Shown here piece by piece: positions 40,951-51,923 of a DNA stretch of 64,000 nt. The notes beneath the pieces were generated by a model. That model saw only the letters and a list, made by a program, of their open reading frames with translations, ran no database searches and was not told the origin of the DNA. A program made the position numbers and the translations under genes. Within the stretch, counting starts at the first letter, position 1; each line of letters starts with the position of its first letter. Source of the stretch: Naegleria lovaniensis (Eukaryota > Heterolobosea > Eutetramitea > Acrasida > Naegleriidae); contig NW_025407856.1 in the NCBI RefSeq assembly GCF_003324165.1, positions 248,001-312,000 of the forward strand, in the 5' to 3' direction.

Positions 40951-42603
40951 ATGTCTCAACAAAGCTCCGAAACTGAACTTGACATTCCATCGGATATTAT
41001 CAAACTGATTTGCAGCGAATATTTAGCCCCTCTTCCCACCTTGTTCTTGTATCAGCGTGTTTGTAAATCATGGCAACAAAGTCTGATCACAGTACTGGAG
41101 GAACAAGGCTCATCCTTGTTCCGTCATATTCATTTCGGAATTAATAAGCTCACTCCTTTACTCGCAATTGTGAAGGAAGATATTGCTACTACACACGAAG
41201 AAGAGAAGCACAAAGAATCGTCCAAGAAAAAGAAATCGAAAAAGAAATCTGGTACGAACGTTGATCTCATTACTGGTAACGATGATGAAGAAGACGAGAA
41301 GAAAGAAACAGTTTCTGTACCTCAAAGGGACAGTGATGTATTTATTCTCGATGCCTACCTCAAAATTGAAATCAAAAAGAACTCACACACATACTTTCAC
41401 TCATTCTTGGACAGTCTTAACAAATTTGGAATTGGTAAACATGTAGAGAAAATAACTCTTCCTTCGATTAGAATAAGCAACGAATTAATATATTTGTTGT
41501 GCAAATATTTTTTTAATTTACAACAAATTGTCTTTGCTTTATGCGAACCAGCTTCACACGTGGGAAAGAGGGGATGGGAGAATATTGAATGGCAAAAAAT
41601 TGGACTAGAACTATCCAAAGACAGATTAGCAGAAACTGGCGATCAAATAGCTCCGTATGCTCCTTATTCGATCAAAAGGATAACTTTCATTACTCATGAA
41701 AGTATTGAAGACTACGATTATGAAACTATTATGTGCTACCTATTAGACACCTTCATTAAGAATGAAAGGGAAGATTTCTATGATATTAAGGAGTCTCGCA
41801 TAGACTGGTTACATTTTATTGATCTATTTGAATATGACGACCCAACTTATGTGTCCTTGTTAAAAAGTAATTCCATAGAGAAGGAAATACCAATAGAATA
41901 TCACATTCAAAGATTTTTAATTGACATGTCTCCATGGGATGATGTTGATGATGAGGAATTTGATGAAACCTATATTCATCCAATGGTTAATATTTTAACC
42001 GAGAATTGGAAAGGTGACATTGAACATTTTTATAAGAATAACGTACTGTCTATTCATCAGGTACTTTCACCTCGTTTAGGATATAATATTGGACATGCCT
42101 TAGCTACCTCTTTGTGGACAAATTTGAATGAAAACATTAATCAAAAAAGAATAACTGCAGAGAATGTTACGAAATGGAGAAATAGCCAAAAAGTGAAAGA
42201 CGTATTGGAAGGACTGAAGTATTTAATTAGTAGAGGATTGGATGTTGTAAGAAAACAAGACAAATTCAAAGGTCTTACCATTATTGAAATGATACGCTTG
42301 TCCGATGAGCTTGTGAAAAAGCAAGGATGGAGTATTTGTCCAGCACTACTAGATGAGGTAAAGGATATGATAAGATTACACTCATTTTCGAATGAAATTA
42401 GTGATGTTGACCTTCATATTGACAAGCAAGCCACAAAGAAAAAAAGAAAAAAGAAAGAGGAAGAATATGAGTTTGAAGCAGATAGCGACGACGAGGAGCC
42501 ATACGAAGAAGAGGAAGAGGAAGATTATTCTCCAAAGAAAAAGAAAACCAAAAAGGCTTACAACACTCGAAAAACATCCTCAACAAAAACAAAATATTTT
42601 TAA
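40951..42603 (+). CDS. F-box-like protein with charged C-terminal tail
   Basis: 550 residues from the ATG at 40951 (MSQQSSETELD), preceded by a run of A; the frame is open upstream but without ATG. Residues ~7-50 (DIPSDIIKLICSEYLAPL, FLYQRVCKSWQQSL) fit an F-box. A Lys/Glu-rich insert (EEEKHKESSKKKKSKKKSG) interrupts the N-terminal third. The middle is helical with no recognised repeats. The last ~70 residues alternate basic and acidic blocks (KKKRKKKEEEYEFEADSDDE, EEEEEEDYSPKKKKTKK), resembling a bipartite nuclear signal and a chromatin-protein tail. A nuclear SCF substrate adaptor is plausible. Confidence 0.6.
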   Translation: MSQQSSETELDIPSDIIKLICSEYLAPLPTLFLYQRVCKSWQQSLITVLEEQGSSLFRHIHFGINKLTPLLAIVKEDIATTHEEEKHKESSKKKKSKKKSGTNVDLITGNDDEEDEKKETVSVPQRDSDVFILDAYLKIEIKKNSHTYFHSFLDSLNKFGIGKHVEKITLPSIRISNELIYLLCKYFFNLQQIVFALCEPASHVGKRGWENIEWQKIGLELSKDRLAETGDQIAPYAPYSIKRITFITHESIEDYDYETIMCYLLDTFIKNEREDFYDIKESRIDWLHFIDLFEYDDPTYVSLLKSNSIEKEIPIEYHIQRFLIDMSPWDDVDDEEFDETYIHPMVNILTENWKGDIEHFYKNNVLSIHQVLSPRLGYNIGHALATSLWTNLNENINQKRITAENVTKWRNSQKVKDVLEGLKYLISRGLDVVRKQDKFKGLTIIEMIRLSDELVKKQGWSICPALLDEVKDMIRLHSFSNEISDVDLHIDKQATKKKRKKKEEEYEFEADSDDEEPYEEEEEEDYSPKKKKTKKAYNTRKTSSTKTKYF

Positions 42604-42644
42604 ATTATCAATAAATAATCTTCCTTTAATTGAGAAACAAATAA

Positions 42645-45600
42645 TTATTGAGCTATTTGCACGTCGTTGGTGTTACATGACTGATCGACAATTTCTGTCA
42701 TGACCGATTGCAAATCATTCCAAGAAACAGTCATGGCACGAGATGGATCATAGTTCATTCCTTGAATTTGTCTAGCACCAATATTGTTGGCCATGGCATT
42801 ACCAACAGCCATTGCAACAATCTTCCATGAAACTCTGTTGTTTCCGTTGAATGGGTTATCGAGATCATTTGGAACAATTCCTTGAGAATTACGCTTCCAT
42901 GAATTAATCTTTTTGGCAATAGGAACTGCATCAGCACATGGTAAGCAATAGGAAGAGGTGGTCCAAGCACAATAAGAACATGTCTTTCCAGAGAATGCGT
43001 AACTGGTGTCAGAGAATTGGTACTTGCACATGTTTTGATAAGCTGTCTTCTTTTGAGTGGATGTGAGAGCAGTGTTATCAATAATTTGTTGTTGCACTGT
43101 ATACTTGTAAACACTTGGTTTGATGGCCCATTCTGCTTCGCATTCTAAGCATGAGCATGGTTCGTTGGCCAAACCATCGGTTAAAATGTAAATGACCTTA
43201 TCAGCATCGGCACGACCAGCAGCAGCAATGTTAAGGGCAACTCTCAAACCTGGAATGGTTGCAGTATTACCAGCATCGTAATACATGTTCGTCAAAGTAT
43301 TGTTAATCAAAGTACCATCCGTAGAAAGGGCCAATGTATGGACACCAGTGGTGTGGAATCTGGCAATACCAACTTGTACAGCATCTGGTCCAATCTTAAA
43401 TCTACCAGTAATTCTCTTACAGAAATCTCTCATCGAGTTGAAGTTAGAAGTACCAATGGAACCAGAAGAGTCCAATAAAAAGACGAAATCAATTTTAGCT
43501 TGACAATAACAATTCTTGAATTCAACAAAAACGTTGGCAGATACTTGAGTTCCGAAGGATGTGACAGCTGTGTATCTGAACTTGTCAGCTTGACATGTGT
43601 TGGAATCACTGTCGAGTTCAATAGCTGTTTGTCCATTAACATTGACAACTCTTGGAGTCTTGTGACAGTAGGAAGCGTCAGGACATGATGTACTCACAAA
43701 TGAGAGACCAGTGGTTTGACCAAATTCGTCGTTATCGTTAGTAAACATTTGAGAAACAAAGATTCTGATAGTTTGACCTTGGTTGATCGAGAATCTATCG
43801 TCTCTGGCTGCTGGAGGAGCTGCTTGTAACACAATTTGAACATTGGCAGTATCAGAGAGTGGATTTGAGGCATCATTGTCAGTGGCTCTAATGACCAAAC
43901 TGCAAGAACCAACAATCACTGAGCTCTTTCTTGTGAATGTAACAAGTCCAGCAGAAGAAACAGTCACTGAAGTGGCAATGGTACTACAATCATTTGAAAC
44001 CAAAGAATAGGACACTGCATCTGCGTCTGGATCAGAAGCCAAATTGTAAGTGGCAGTGTGAACATAATTGTTGCTAACTGCAGTGAAAGAGTAGCTAGTG
44101 TCAGGAGCAGTTGGTGCTCTATTAGAAACAGTAATGGTAATTCCACAAGTGTTTGAGAGTTGTGTATCGGAGACAATATAACTCACTGCAGATGAAGAAC
44201 CACTGTTTGAGGTGGCGCTTGTGAAAACAGTACCACTGAATGAACCCAATGAAGATGGGAAAGTTCCTGTCAAAGAGACACTGAGTGCGTCATTGTTGGC
44301 ATCAGCAATGAGAGTTCTCAAAGTTGGTAAAACATCAGTGGATGTTCCCTTGTTGACATTGAATGAAGCAGCTGAACAAGTTGGAGCAGCATTGGTGAAA
44401 GTCACAGTAAATGTCAATGTGTTCACACTTTCATGGAGACCGTCGAATAATTTGAAAGTAATTGCCTTAGCTCCAACAACTGTTGGTGAGGTAGTGGTCA
44501 ATCGAATACCACTGGCAGTAGTAGAGACAGTGACACCAGAGGCAGAAGTAGCAACCTTAATGACAGACACAGAGTCACCGTCAGCATCGCTAAATGTACC
44601 CATTTGAGCCCATGTAAAGTCATAGGTGGTCTTTGTGTAATCTCTTGGAACCGTAACGGAACCACCAGTACCAGTTGGAGCATTGTTAGTGACCGTAACT
44701 GTGACAGTTCCTTGTGAAGTACCCAAACCATCAGTACAAGTATACTTGTAACCACCAGTTCCAGAGTAAACGTTTCCTGACAATGAATAGGATGATGCAG
44801 CAAGAGTGGAAGTGAAGGAAGCCACATTTCCAGAAACAGCGGTCGTACCACCGACTGCATTGGAAACAGCTCCACTGAATTTCACAAAGGTAGTATCCAA
44901 CGAATCGCTATCGGTACAAGCACCTGTTAAATCTTTGGTGATTGCTGCAGACCATTTACCAGAAGCAGTCAATGCAGCAGCAGTTGGATTGGTGTTCACA
45001 ACATTCACATTAACCACAGTATTGGCATTGGACACGGATTGAGCACCGTCCGTAAGAGTATATGAGACGACATCCAAACCAAGAGAAGCAGGAGCACTGT
45101 AAGTAATCGTATTGGTGTTAGCAGTTGCAGTACCCTTTTGAGCAGAAGCAGCTGTAATGGTTAAACTATCACCATCAGCATCTTGACGAGTGGGTGCATA
45201 GCTCACTACTGGATCGAGAGGAACATTCTTGGATCTCCAATGCAAGTCAATACTCTGTGGAGATGGTGTTGGTAAAGTATTGGTGACAGTAACGGAAACA
45301 CTTCCTGGAGTTGAAGCAATGCTATCAGAAGCAGAATAAGAGAAGGAGAAAGTTCCCAAAAAGACACTAGCACCAGATCTAACAGTGGCAGTTGGAGAAG
45401 TTGTGAGTTGGACAGTACCGGCACTCGATGGAGAAACTCCTCCAGTGACAGTAGCAGTCAATGGATTGTTTTCAGCATCACTATCAGTAGCTCCATTCAC
45501 ATTCAATACATTGATGGCATAACCTGCCTTGTGTTGAGACCATTTGATGGAGACAGACTTTGGAACTGTTGTTGGTGGTGTGTTAGTGACCAAAACAGTT

Positions 45601-48600
45601 GCAGTAACGGTAACAGTTGCAAGACCATCAGATATAACTGCCTTAAATTGATCATAACCAGTGAATGTACCTTGTGGAAGATATTTGGCATATCTGGAAG
45701 TTTGTAAGGTGACACTTCCTGAGGTACCAGTTGTGATGAGTGACGTGACAGTACCCAATGATTCTCTTCCAGCAGTGTAATCAGAATCAGCATAGTTTGC
45801 TAACAAGTCAATAGTCACTCCTGTGGTTGAACTCCATGTTGTGGTAGATTGTGCAACAGTTGCTGTTGGAGCATTGTTGTAAACAGTGACTTCAACAGTG
45901 ATTTGATAATTGGAGACACCATCAGAAATATTAACAATAAATGTGTCAAAACCAACAGCTCTCTTTGGAGTGTACAAGATGGTTCTACCAGAAATTGAAG
46001 CAGTTCCAGTCATGGATCCAGGAGTGATTGAAACAATATTTGAGGATGGGAAAGTATCCAAAATGTTGAGAACAGCATCATTGGCATTCCAGTGGACATC
46101 ATATCTCTTGGTGTAGTCAGAAGGAGAAATCGAGTTGACTGAAACCTTAAACATGCATGATGCAGAAGTACCGACGCTATCAGTGACCTTATAATAGAGA
46201 GTTCTTACAGCAACTGTCTTGGTTGGCTTGAAAACAAGATTGTTAGTAACAGGATCAACATAGAATTGATCGCCACCAGTGGCACCTGAAAGTCCAGTTG
46301 GGACGAGGAAAGCAATATCATTAGCGTCCTCATCTGAGACATAGCTGGCAATACTGTATTGTTGGCCATTGTCAAAGTTAGCTGGATTGAAAGTAGTGAC
46401 AATCTCCGAACAAGTTGGAACATTGTTCGTAGTGATGACTGAAACAGTAGCACTTGCTTGATTCAAGCCGTCACTCACAGTATAAGGACAATTGGTGGTA
46501 CCAATGACTCCATTTGAGACAGAAACTTGAACCTTGTCCTTACCAGCATTGTTAACCTTAGCACATGATGAAGAAGCAGTGACACTCAACGAAATAGCGT
46601 CACCGTCTGCATCAACAGTCTTGGTGAGAACATCAAACAATTGCTTGCCTCCTTGAGTGGACAAACTTCTCCAATGAATAGTGAGAGAAGCATCATCAGC
46701 AGTTGGTTTTTCATTGTTAGTGAAACTGACAGTAACAACAGCAGGTGATTGGGCATTCTCAGCACCGTCGTTTGGATAGTAAGCAAACTTATCAGTCACT
46801 CCATCCTTGCGTGGTGTGTATAGAATTGCTGAACCAGAGTTCACAACAGTACCCTTAGTGGCATAAGTTGTGGTGTCAATCGATCCAACAGAAAGATAAT
46901 CATCATTGGCATCTACATCGTTCTTCAAAACAGTCAATGAGGTAGCACCTGCAGCCCAGTGCATGGAATAAGCATCATCTTGACCAACTGGTTTGGTGTT
47001 AGTGATCTCGACATTCACGGTACCAGTAGTTTGTAAATTGTAGTCAGAAACAGTGTATGTGAATTGCTTTGCACCAAGAGTAATTGGAGCAGCAGTGCTT
47101 GGAACGAATTTAACAGTTTGTGAATCAATAAGAGTTGCAGTGCCAACACTTGATGAGGAAGAGACGGCAGAGACAACCAAAGCATCTCCATCTGGATCAC
47201 TGTCATTGTCCAAAGGTGAAACCAAAACTCCAACAGGGTTTCTCCAGTGAGAAGAAGTTGTGTCTGGTTGAGTAATAGGAGCAGTATTGGTGACTTGAAT
47301 AGTGACAGTTGCAACATTGGATTCAGCATTTGCAGAGCTCAAGTCGTTCAACTTGTAAGTGAATGAATCGCTTCCAACATATCCATTAGTTGGAGTGTAT
47401 CGAACCTTGTCACCCATAACAACAGCAGAACCATGAGTTGGTTGAGAAACAATGATCACAGTAGCTCTTGGTAAGTCTCCGTTTTGATCGGCGTCATTAG
47501 CCTTAACATCACAATCCACAGATCGATTCCACTTGGTATTAAAGTTATCATTGTTTGCCACTGGAGCAGTGTTGACAACTTGCAAAGTGACCTTTGCCTT
47601 ATAGGTAGAATCCATTCCATCCTTATCAGTAACATCATACAAGAAGCTATCAGTATATTCTTCATTGATAGCAGTATAGGAAACAGCATCAGTGTCACCA
47701 TTGATTTGGTTCACCAAAATAGATGGAGAAATATTCTTTTGTTCAGAAGCACCAACAGATTTGATTTTCTTCACAGAACTTGGACCATCGTTAGGATCCA
47801 CATCGTTGGCCAAAACATTCAAAACAGAGGCAATACCCTTTGGAATGGTAATGACGTCATCGACTGGAGTTGGAGGATTATTAATGAGAGAAATGGTAAT
47901 TTTACCAGTGGCAAAGCCAGTTGGATCTGGTTGACCACTACCATCCACACTTTGATCAGTGACACGATAATAAGCAACATCAGTAGTACCAACTAAATCT
48001 TTTGGAGCAGTGTACAAGACATGGGTATTGTTGAAGAGAGAAACTGAACCACCCTTTTCAGTGGCAGCAATCCATCCATTAGTAGTCAACTTGAGAAGAG
48101 CAGTGTCACCGTTATCAGTGTCAAAGTCATTCTCAATGACATTAATCAAAGTTTGAAGATTCTTACCACATGTGGCAGTATCATCAACAGCAGTTGGAGG
48201 AGTATTCACAACGTTAATCGTGAGCTTACCAGTTCCTTCAGCTTCACCATCAGTCATGGTAATGTCCAAAGTGGTTGTGTAAACAGTATTAGGAGTTGGA
48301 GTAAATACAATGGTGTAATTGTTGATCTCAACCTTGATGAAATCACAACATTCAAAGAACAAGGTTTCATAAGACTTGGCTAATTGGACAGAAGCAGCTG
48401 GATTCAATGAATTGAGAGCAGGAGAAATCTTCTTCAAAGTAATTAAATCCTTTCTATCAACATCAAAGTAATGAATTGGAATCAAATTGTCAGTTGTGGA
48501 TTTGGTAACAGTGACAGTTCTTGTGAAAACATCTGGAGGAGTGTTGTACACTTGAACAAAGACCACACATGAGCTCTCTAATTGTCCATCAGTAATGGAA

Positions 48601-50004
48601 TATTCAAAAGAGTCACCATACTTGGTAGTGAGATCACCACTCGTATAATAGTACACAACTTTGCTGTTGTTACGAACAGAAACACCTCCAAAACCAGCAC
48701 CTAGAGCACGAGTAATGGAAATTTCATCACCATTGATATCAATATCATTCTTCAATACATCCAAGGTGGCACCACGATACTTGGGAACTTGGAAGGTATC
48801 GTCAGCACACGTTGGTGCATTGTTTTGAATGGAGACAGTAATGGTACTTGTTGAAGTATCATTACCATCAGAAATGACATAGTTGAATTGTTCAACACCA
48901 TTGAAATCCTTCTTTGGTGTGTAATAGAAACCAGTCCATGTATCTTTCTCAACAATACCCAAATTAGTGTCATTGCCACCAACAATGTGATTACCATTGA
49001 AGCCATCAACATAGAGAGCATCATTGTCGACATCAGAAATACGCTCACCATTGTCTCCAACGTATGAGAAAATGTCAATGACGAAACGGTTGGCATTCTT
49101 TGGGACAGTCTTCACAATTGGAATGGCTTCAGGAGCTCTATTGAGTACTTGAATCGTGACCGTGGCGTTGGCAGTCATGAAAGAGTTTGAGACTTCATAG
49201 GAGAAGGTGTCATTTCCAGTGAAAGCTCCCACTGATTGATACATAATCTTGGATTTGGAAATAATCTTGGCAATACCAAAACGTGGATTCACGACAATGT
49301 TGGTCAATGTCAAATTACCTCCACGTGGATCCACATCGTTCAACAAAACGTCTAAGGTCACTGGAACACGTTTGAAAGTAGTGGCCACATCATTCTTTGG
49401 TTCTGGTGGAGAGTAACCGACACCTACAGAGACCAAAATGATGGTTGCAACGGTGGAGGCAATCACCAATGAAGTGATAATACCACCAACTGTTGAAAAG
49501 CAAGTATTGGGTATTCAAAAGTAGTGGATGTTGCGCATAGATTCAATTTTCCATAAATGTCCAGCGCACACAGAGAGATGGTACAAATACACAGGAGCAT
49601 AATGATAGGTTTGTATGCATGTGTATTCATCAATTTTGTGTTAGTGTGTCAAGTGGAGAAAGTAGAAACACAACGAAGTCAAGGATTCACAAAGCAGCAG
49701 CAGCAACATGGTTATCACGTGTGTTCAAAAAAATCTTTCAAGAAATAACGTACCAATTGTTTGTGTGATGGTTCCTCCTTTCAACAAGCTGAGGTTGAAT
49801 CCCACTACCTGTCTGGCAGCTGTTTAACGCCGATATAAATGATAGAATTAGAGCAATCATGATTGACGACAGCATAATAAGTGAGGTTAAAAACATCAAG
49901 GTTTTATCCATTCATGCCAGAATACGGGTATATACATGCTTTTGATTTCACACACACAAGCAAGACTTACCAGTTGTGCTTCCAAGAGTAATATTCTCTG
50001 GCAT
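42645..50004 (-). CDS. Giant surface protein: ~20 Ig/cadherin-like repeats plus von Willebrand A domain (3 exons)
   Basis: Exons 50004-49971 (MPENITLGSTT), 49804-49754 and 49489-42645; GT-AG introns of 166 and 264 bases; 2,309 residues in phase. A ~30-residue cytosolic N-terminus leads to one membrane segment (about 30-52, SLVIASTVATIILVSVGVGY), so it is a type II protein with a huge ectodomain. About 20 repeats of ~95 residues follow, each with the pattern N-x-(A/P)P-T...D...L-x-N-D-x-D-x-x-G-D-x-L...F-x-Y-x-x-x-D, the VCBS/Big_9/cadherin-like fold of bacterial adhesins; Asp-rich sites suggest calcium binding. The C-terminal ~300 residues are a vWA domain with MIDAS FLLDSSGSIG and ILTDGLAN, interrupted by a Cys-rich insert (CSCLECEAEW, CSYCAW, CLPC). 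Probably an adhesion or substrate receptor. Confidence 0.85.
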
Positions 50005-50490
50005 CTTGGAATCCCTTATGGTACAATAAGTTTGTTTTTTTTTTGAATATGATATGTTGTTTTCATGGACATCCACTCTCCAAATTTAAACGACAAATTA
50101 AATTGTTTATGGTTGCGCATAATTGTCTCTTGTCTCCATTTGAGGAGAAAATGAACGTCAGCTTTTGAAAAACCGCCAAACACTCCTGCCGCTAACAGAA
50201 AAACAATGCCCAAAGAGTTTGTCTCATGGTTTGTACGAGTGGCTTGACTCAAGGGCATTGTTGGGGTTATTATAATTTGTCAAAGCCAAAGGTAATTCAC
50301 AAAGTAGTGTCAGTCTTCCTCCTAACACACAACAAATACCCGTTCTGAAACATAAAATTTGCTTTGAGATTCATGTCTGCTTGTAAAACGCATGTACTTC
50401 ATGACCTTGATAGTTCAATGAGTGCCAAGCACCTAAATGCAAATTAACCTTTGAGCCATTCAGTCGCAAGCAATTAAGAAAATGAACTCC
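50005..50490. other. Upstream region of the giant surface-protein gene
   Basis: 486 bases between the adhesin start and the stop of the fucosyltransferase-like gene, both on the minus strand. It contains an 80-codon minus frame (50258-50016) that ends just before the adhesin ATG; it has no domain and could be a leader ORF. No RNA gene or repeat seen. Confidence 0.4.
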
Positions 50491-51828
50491 TCACAAAATT
50501 CTGTTTTGAAGTGGGAATTTACATTTTTCCAATGTATACAGAGATCCTTGATAAGGATGAGGGAATCTATAAGGTACTCTTCCGTTGTATTCACCATTGT
50601 TTTTAAATTTTGAGGGATACGCATTGGGATGTATGGATTTTGTCACGTCTGTCAAAGAGCAAACAGGTCTACCAAGAAGCATTCGAATGGTGACAATATG
50701 AGAAAGGAATTGGCTTTCACACGTTGTGGCAATAAAGTGATCAGCTTCAATGGCAATCCAAAAAGCAGCCAAGGAATTATGTAACTGATGATCAGCTGTT
50801 ATTCGCATAATATCTGATTGAGAATAAACGTGTATCGAGTGAGCAGATGAAAACTCTGACAGTCTTAATGATTCAGATGTTTTCAATTCAAATCCTGAAC
50901 CTATTAACAACACTCTTGTTTTTTTACCAAGTGACATTTCTCGTGTGATAAGAGAAACATAGTCATTGATTTCAGTTCGTTGACATCCAGGATATATTCC
51001 TTCGCTTGTAGGAATTTGGTTATGAATCACAATAAGTGGGCCATTTGAATCAAAATGCTTTGTTTTCCAAGCCCAATCGTCAATTACTCGTTTCACAGCC
51101 ATTGAAGGATAGAATAAATCAAAGAATGTTAAATAAAGCATATCTTCTTCGAATTTATCTCCCTTCCATCTTCCCCAAGCAAACCCAATGTTCAGCACTC
51201 CATGCTCCAAATAATTTTTCTTTTTAGTCGACATGTCATAAATAATTTCAGCAGCTTCAGAAAGAGGTTTCAAATAGAGAGTATTGTCTTGTAGACGAAA
51301 GAGTTCTTCAGAAACATCTTGTAAATAAGTTTGACTCTCTTCGTATTCATAAATGGTTATTCCAAATCTTTCTTTTGCTAACCTTTTCATACGTTGTAAA
51401 TTAAAAAACGTGGAATATTGCTGAGATTTAGAGCAGTAACATAAGCCCCAATTTCCATCAGAACATATGCTAGGTAATATGAATTGTTTGGCTCCTAATT
51501 TTGCACTGATTGCCAGACACGTTGCTAATTCGAATAATTGATTGGTCAATCCACAGGTCAAGCTGTGTTCTTGGGTGAAACATGTCATTATTTTGTTCGA
51601 GAATATTTCCTCATGATGACGCTCGGGTCGTAACAAATTCATTAAATAATATTGAATTTGCTCCTGTGTATAATGCAAATTCAATCCTACCCAGTAATTC
51701 CGATTTGGTTCATTTTCGTGGTTATTTGTAAATACAAAAAGGATCACAGTGGCCACAATTAATAGCACTCCAACAGCAATCAGAAAGTGTCTTGCATTGC
51801 GAAAATTACAAAAAAGCTCTTGGTCCAT
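50491..51828 (-). CDS. Type II membrane glycosyltransferase, fucosyltransferase-like
   Basis: 445 residues. One signal-anchor (about 15-33, FLIAVGVLLIVATVILFVF) after a short cytosolic tail gives typical Golgi topology. The luminal part has SLTCGLTNQLFELATCLAIS followed by AKLGAKQFILPS, which resembles the G-G-L-x-N-Q-(L/M)-x-x...A motif near the start of GDP-fucose-using transferases. Near the C-terminus, ADHFIATTCESQFLSHIVTI then RMLLGR resembles the family's acceptor/donor region (D-x-F-x-x-x-x-x-S-x-F-S). The middle HxRxxD-type motif is not obvious (VIHNQIPTS stands there). Fucosyl- or a related transfer is therefore inferred. Six or more cysteines suggest luminal disulfides. Single exon. 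Confidence 0.6.
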   Translation of the reverse strand: MDQELFCNFRNARHFLIAVGVLLIVATVILFVFTNNHENEPNRNYWVGLNLHYTQEQIQYYLMNLLRPERHHEEIFSNKIMTCFTQEHSLTCGLTNQLFELATCLAISAKLGAKQFILPSICSDGNWGLCYCSKSQQYSTFFNLQRMKRLAKERFGITIYEYEESQTYLQDVSEELFRLQDNTLYLKPLSEAAEIIYDMSTKKKNYLEHGVLNIGFAWGRWKGDKFEEDMLYLTFFDLFYPSMAVKRVIDDWAWKTKHFDSNGPLIVIHNQIPTSEGIYPGCQRTEINDYVSLITREMSLGKKTRVLLIGSGFELKTSESLRLSEFSSAHSIHVYSQSDIMRITADHQLHNSLAAFWIAIEADHFIATTCESQFLSHIVTIRMLLGRPVCSLTDVTKSIHPNAYPSKFKNNGEYNGRVPYRFPHPYQGSLYTLEKCKFPLQNRIL

Positions 51829-51923
51829 TCAAGTTGAAGAATAACTTCTCGGCGTTTCACAGGTTGTTGATTGACAAAGGTGACTTTTGTATTGTGTTGT
51901 TTTTTTTGTATGCGTGCCCACAT

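Noticed and set aside
42755-49096. Many 60-170-codon frames on both strands inside the adhesin
   Set aside because: They are shadows of a long biased repeat region; none has a recognisable domain.
42645-49489. Bacterial contamination as an explanation for the adhesin repeats
   Set aside because: Two GT-AG introns at the 5' end and the flanking eukaryotic genes show that it belongs to this genome.
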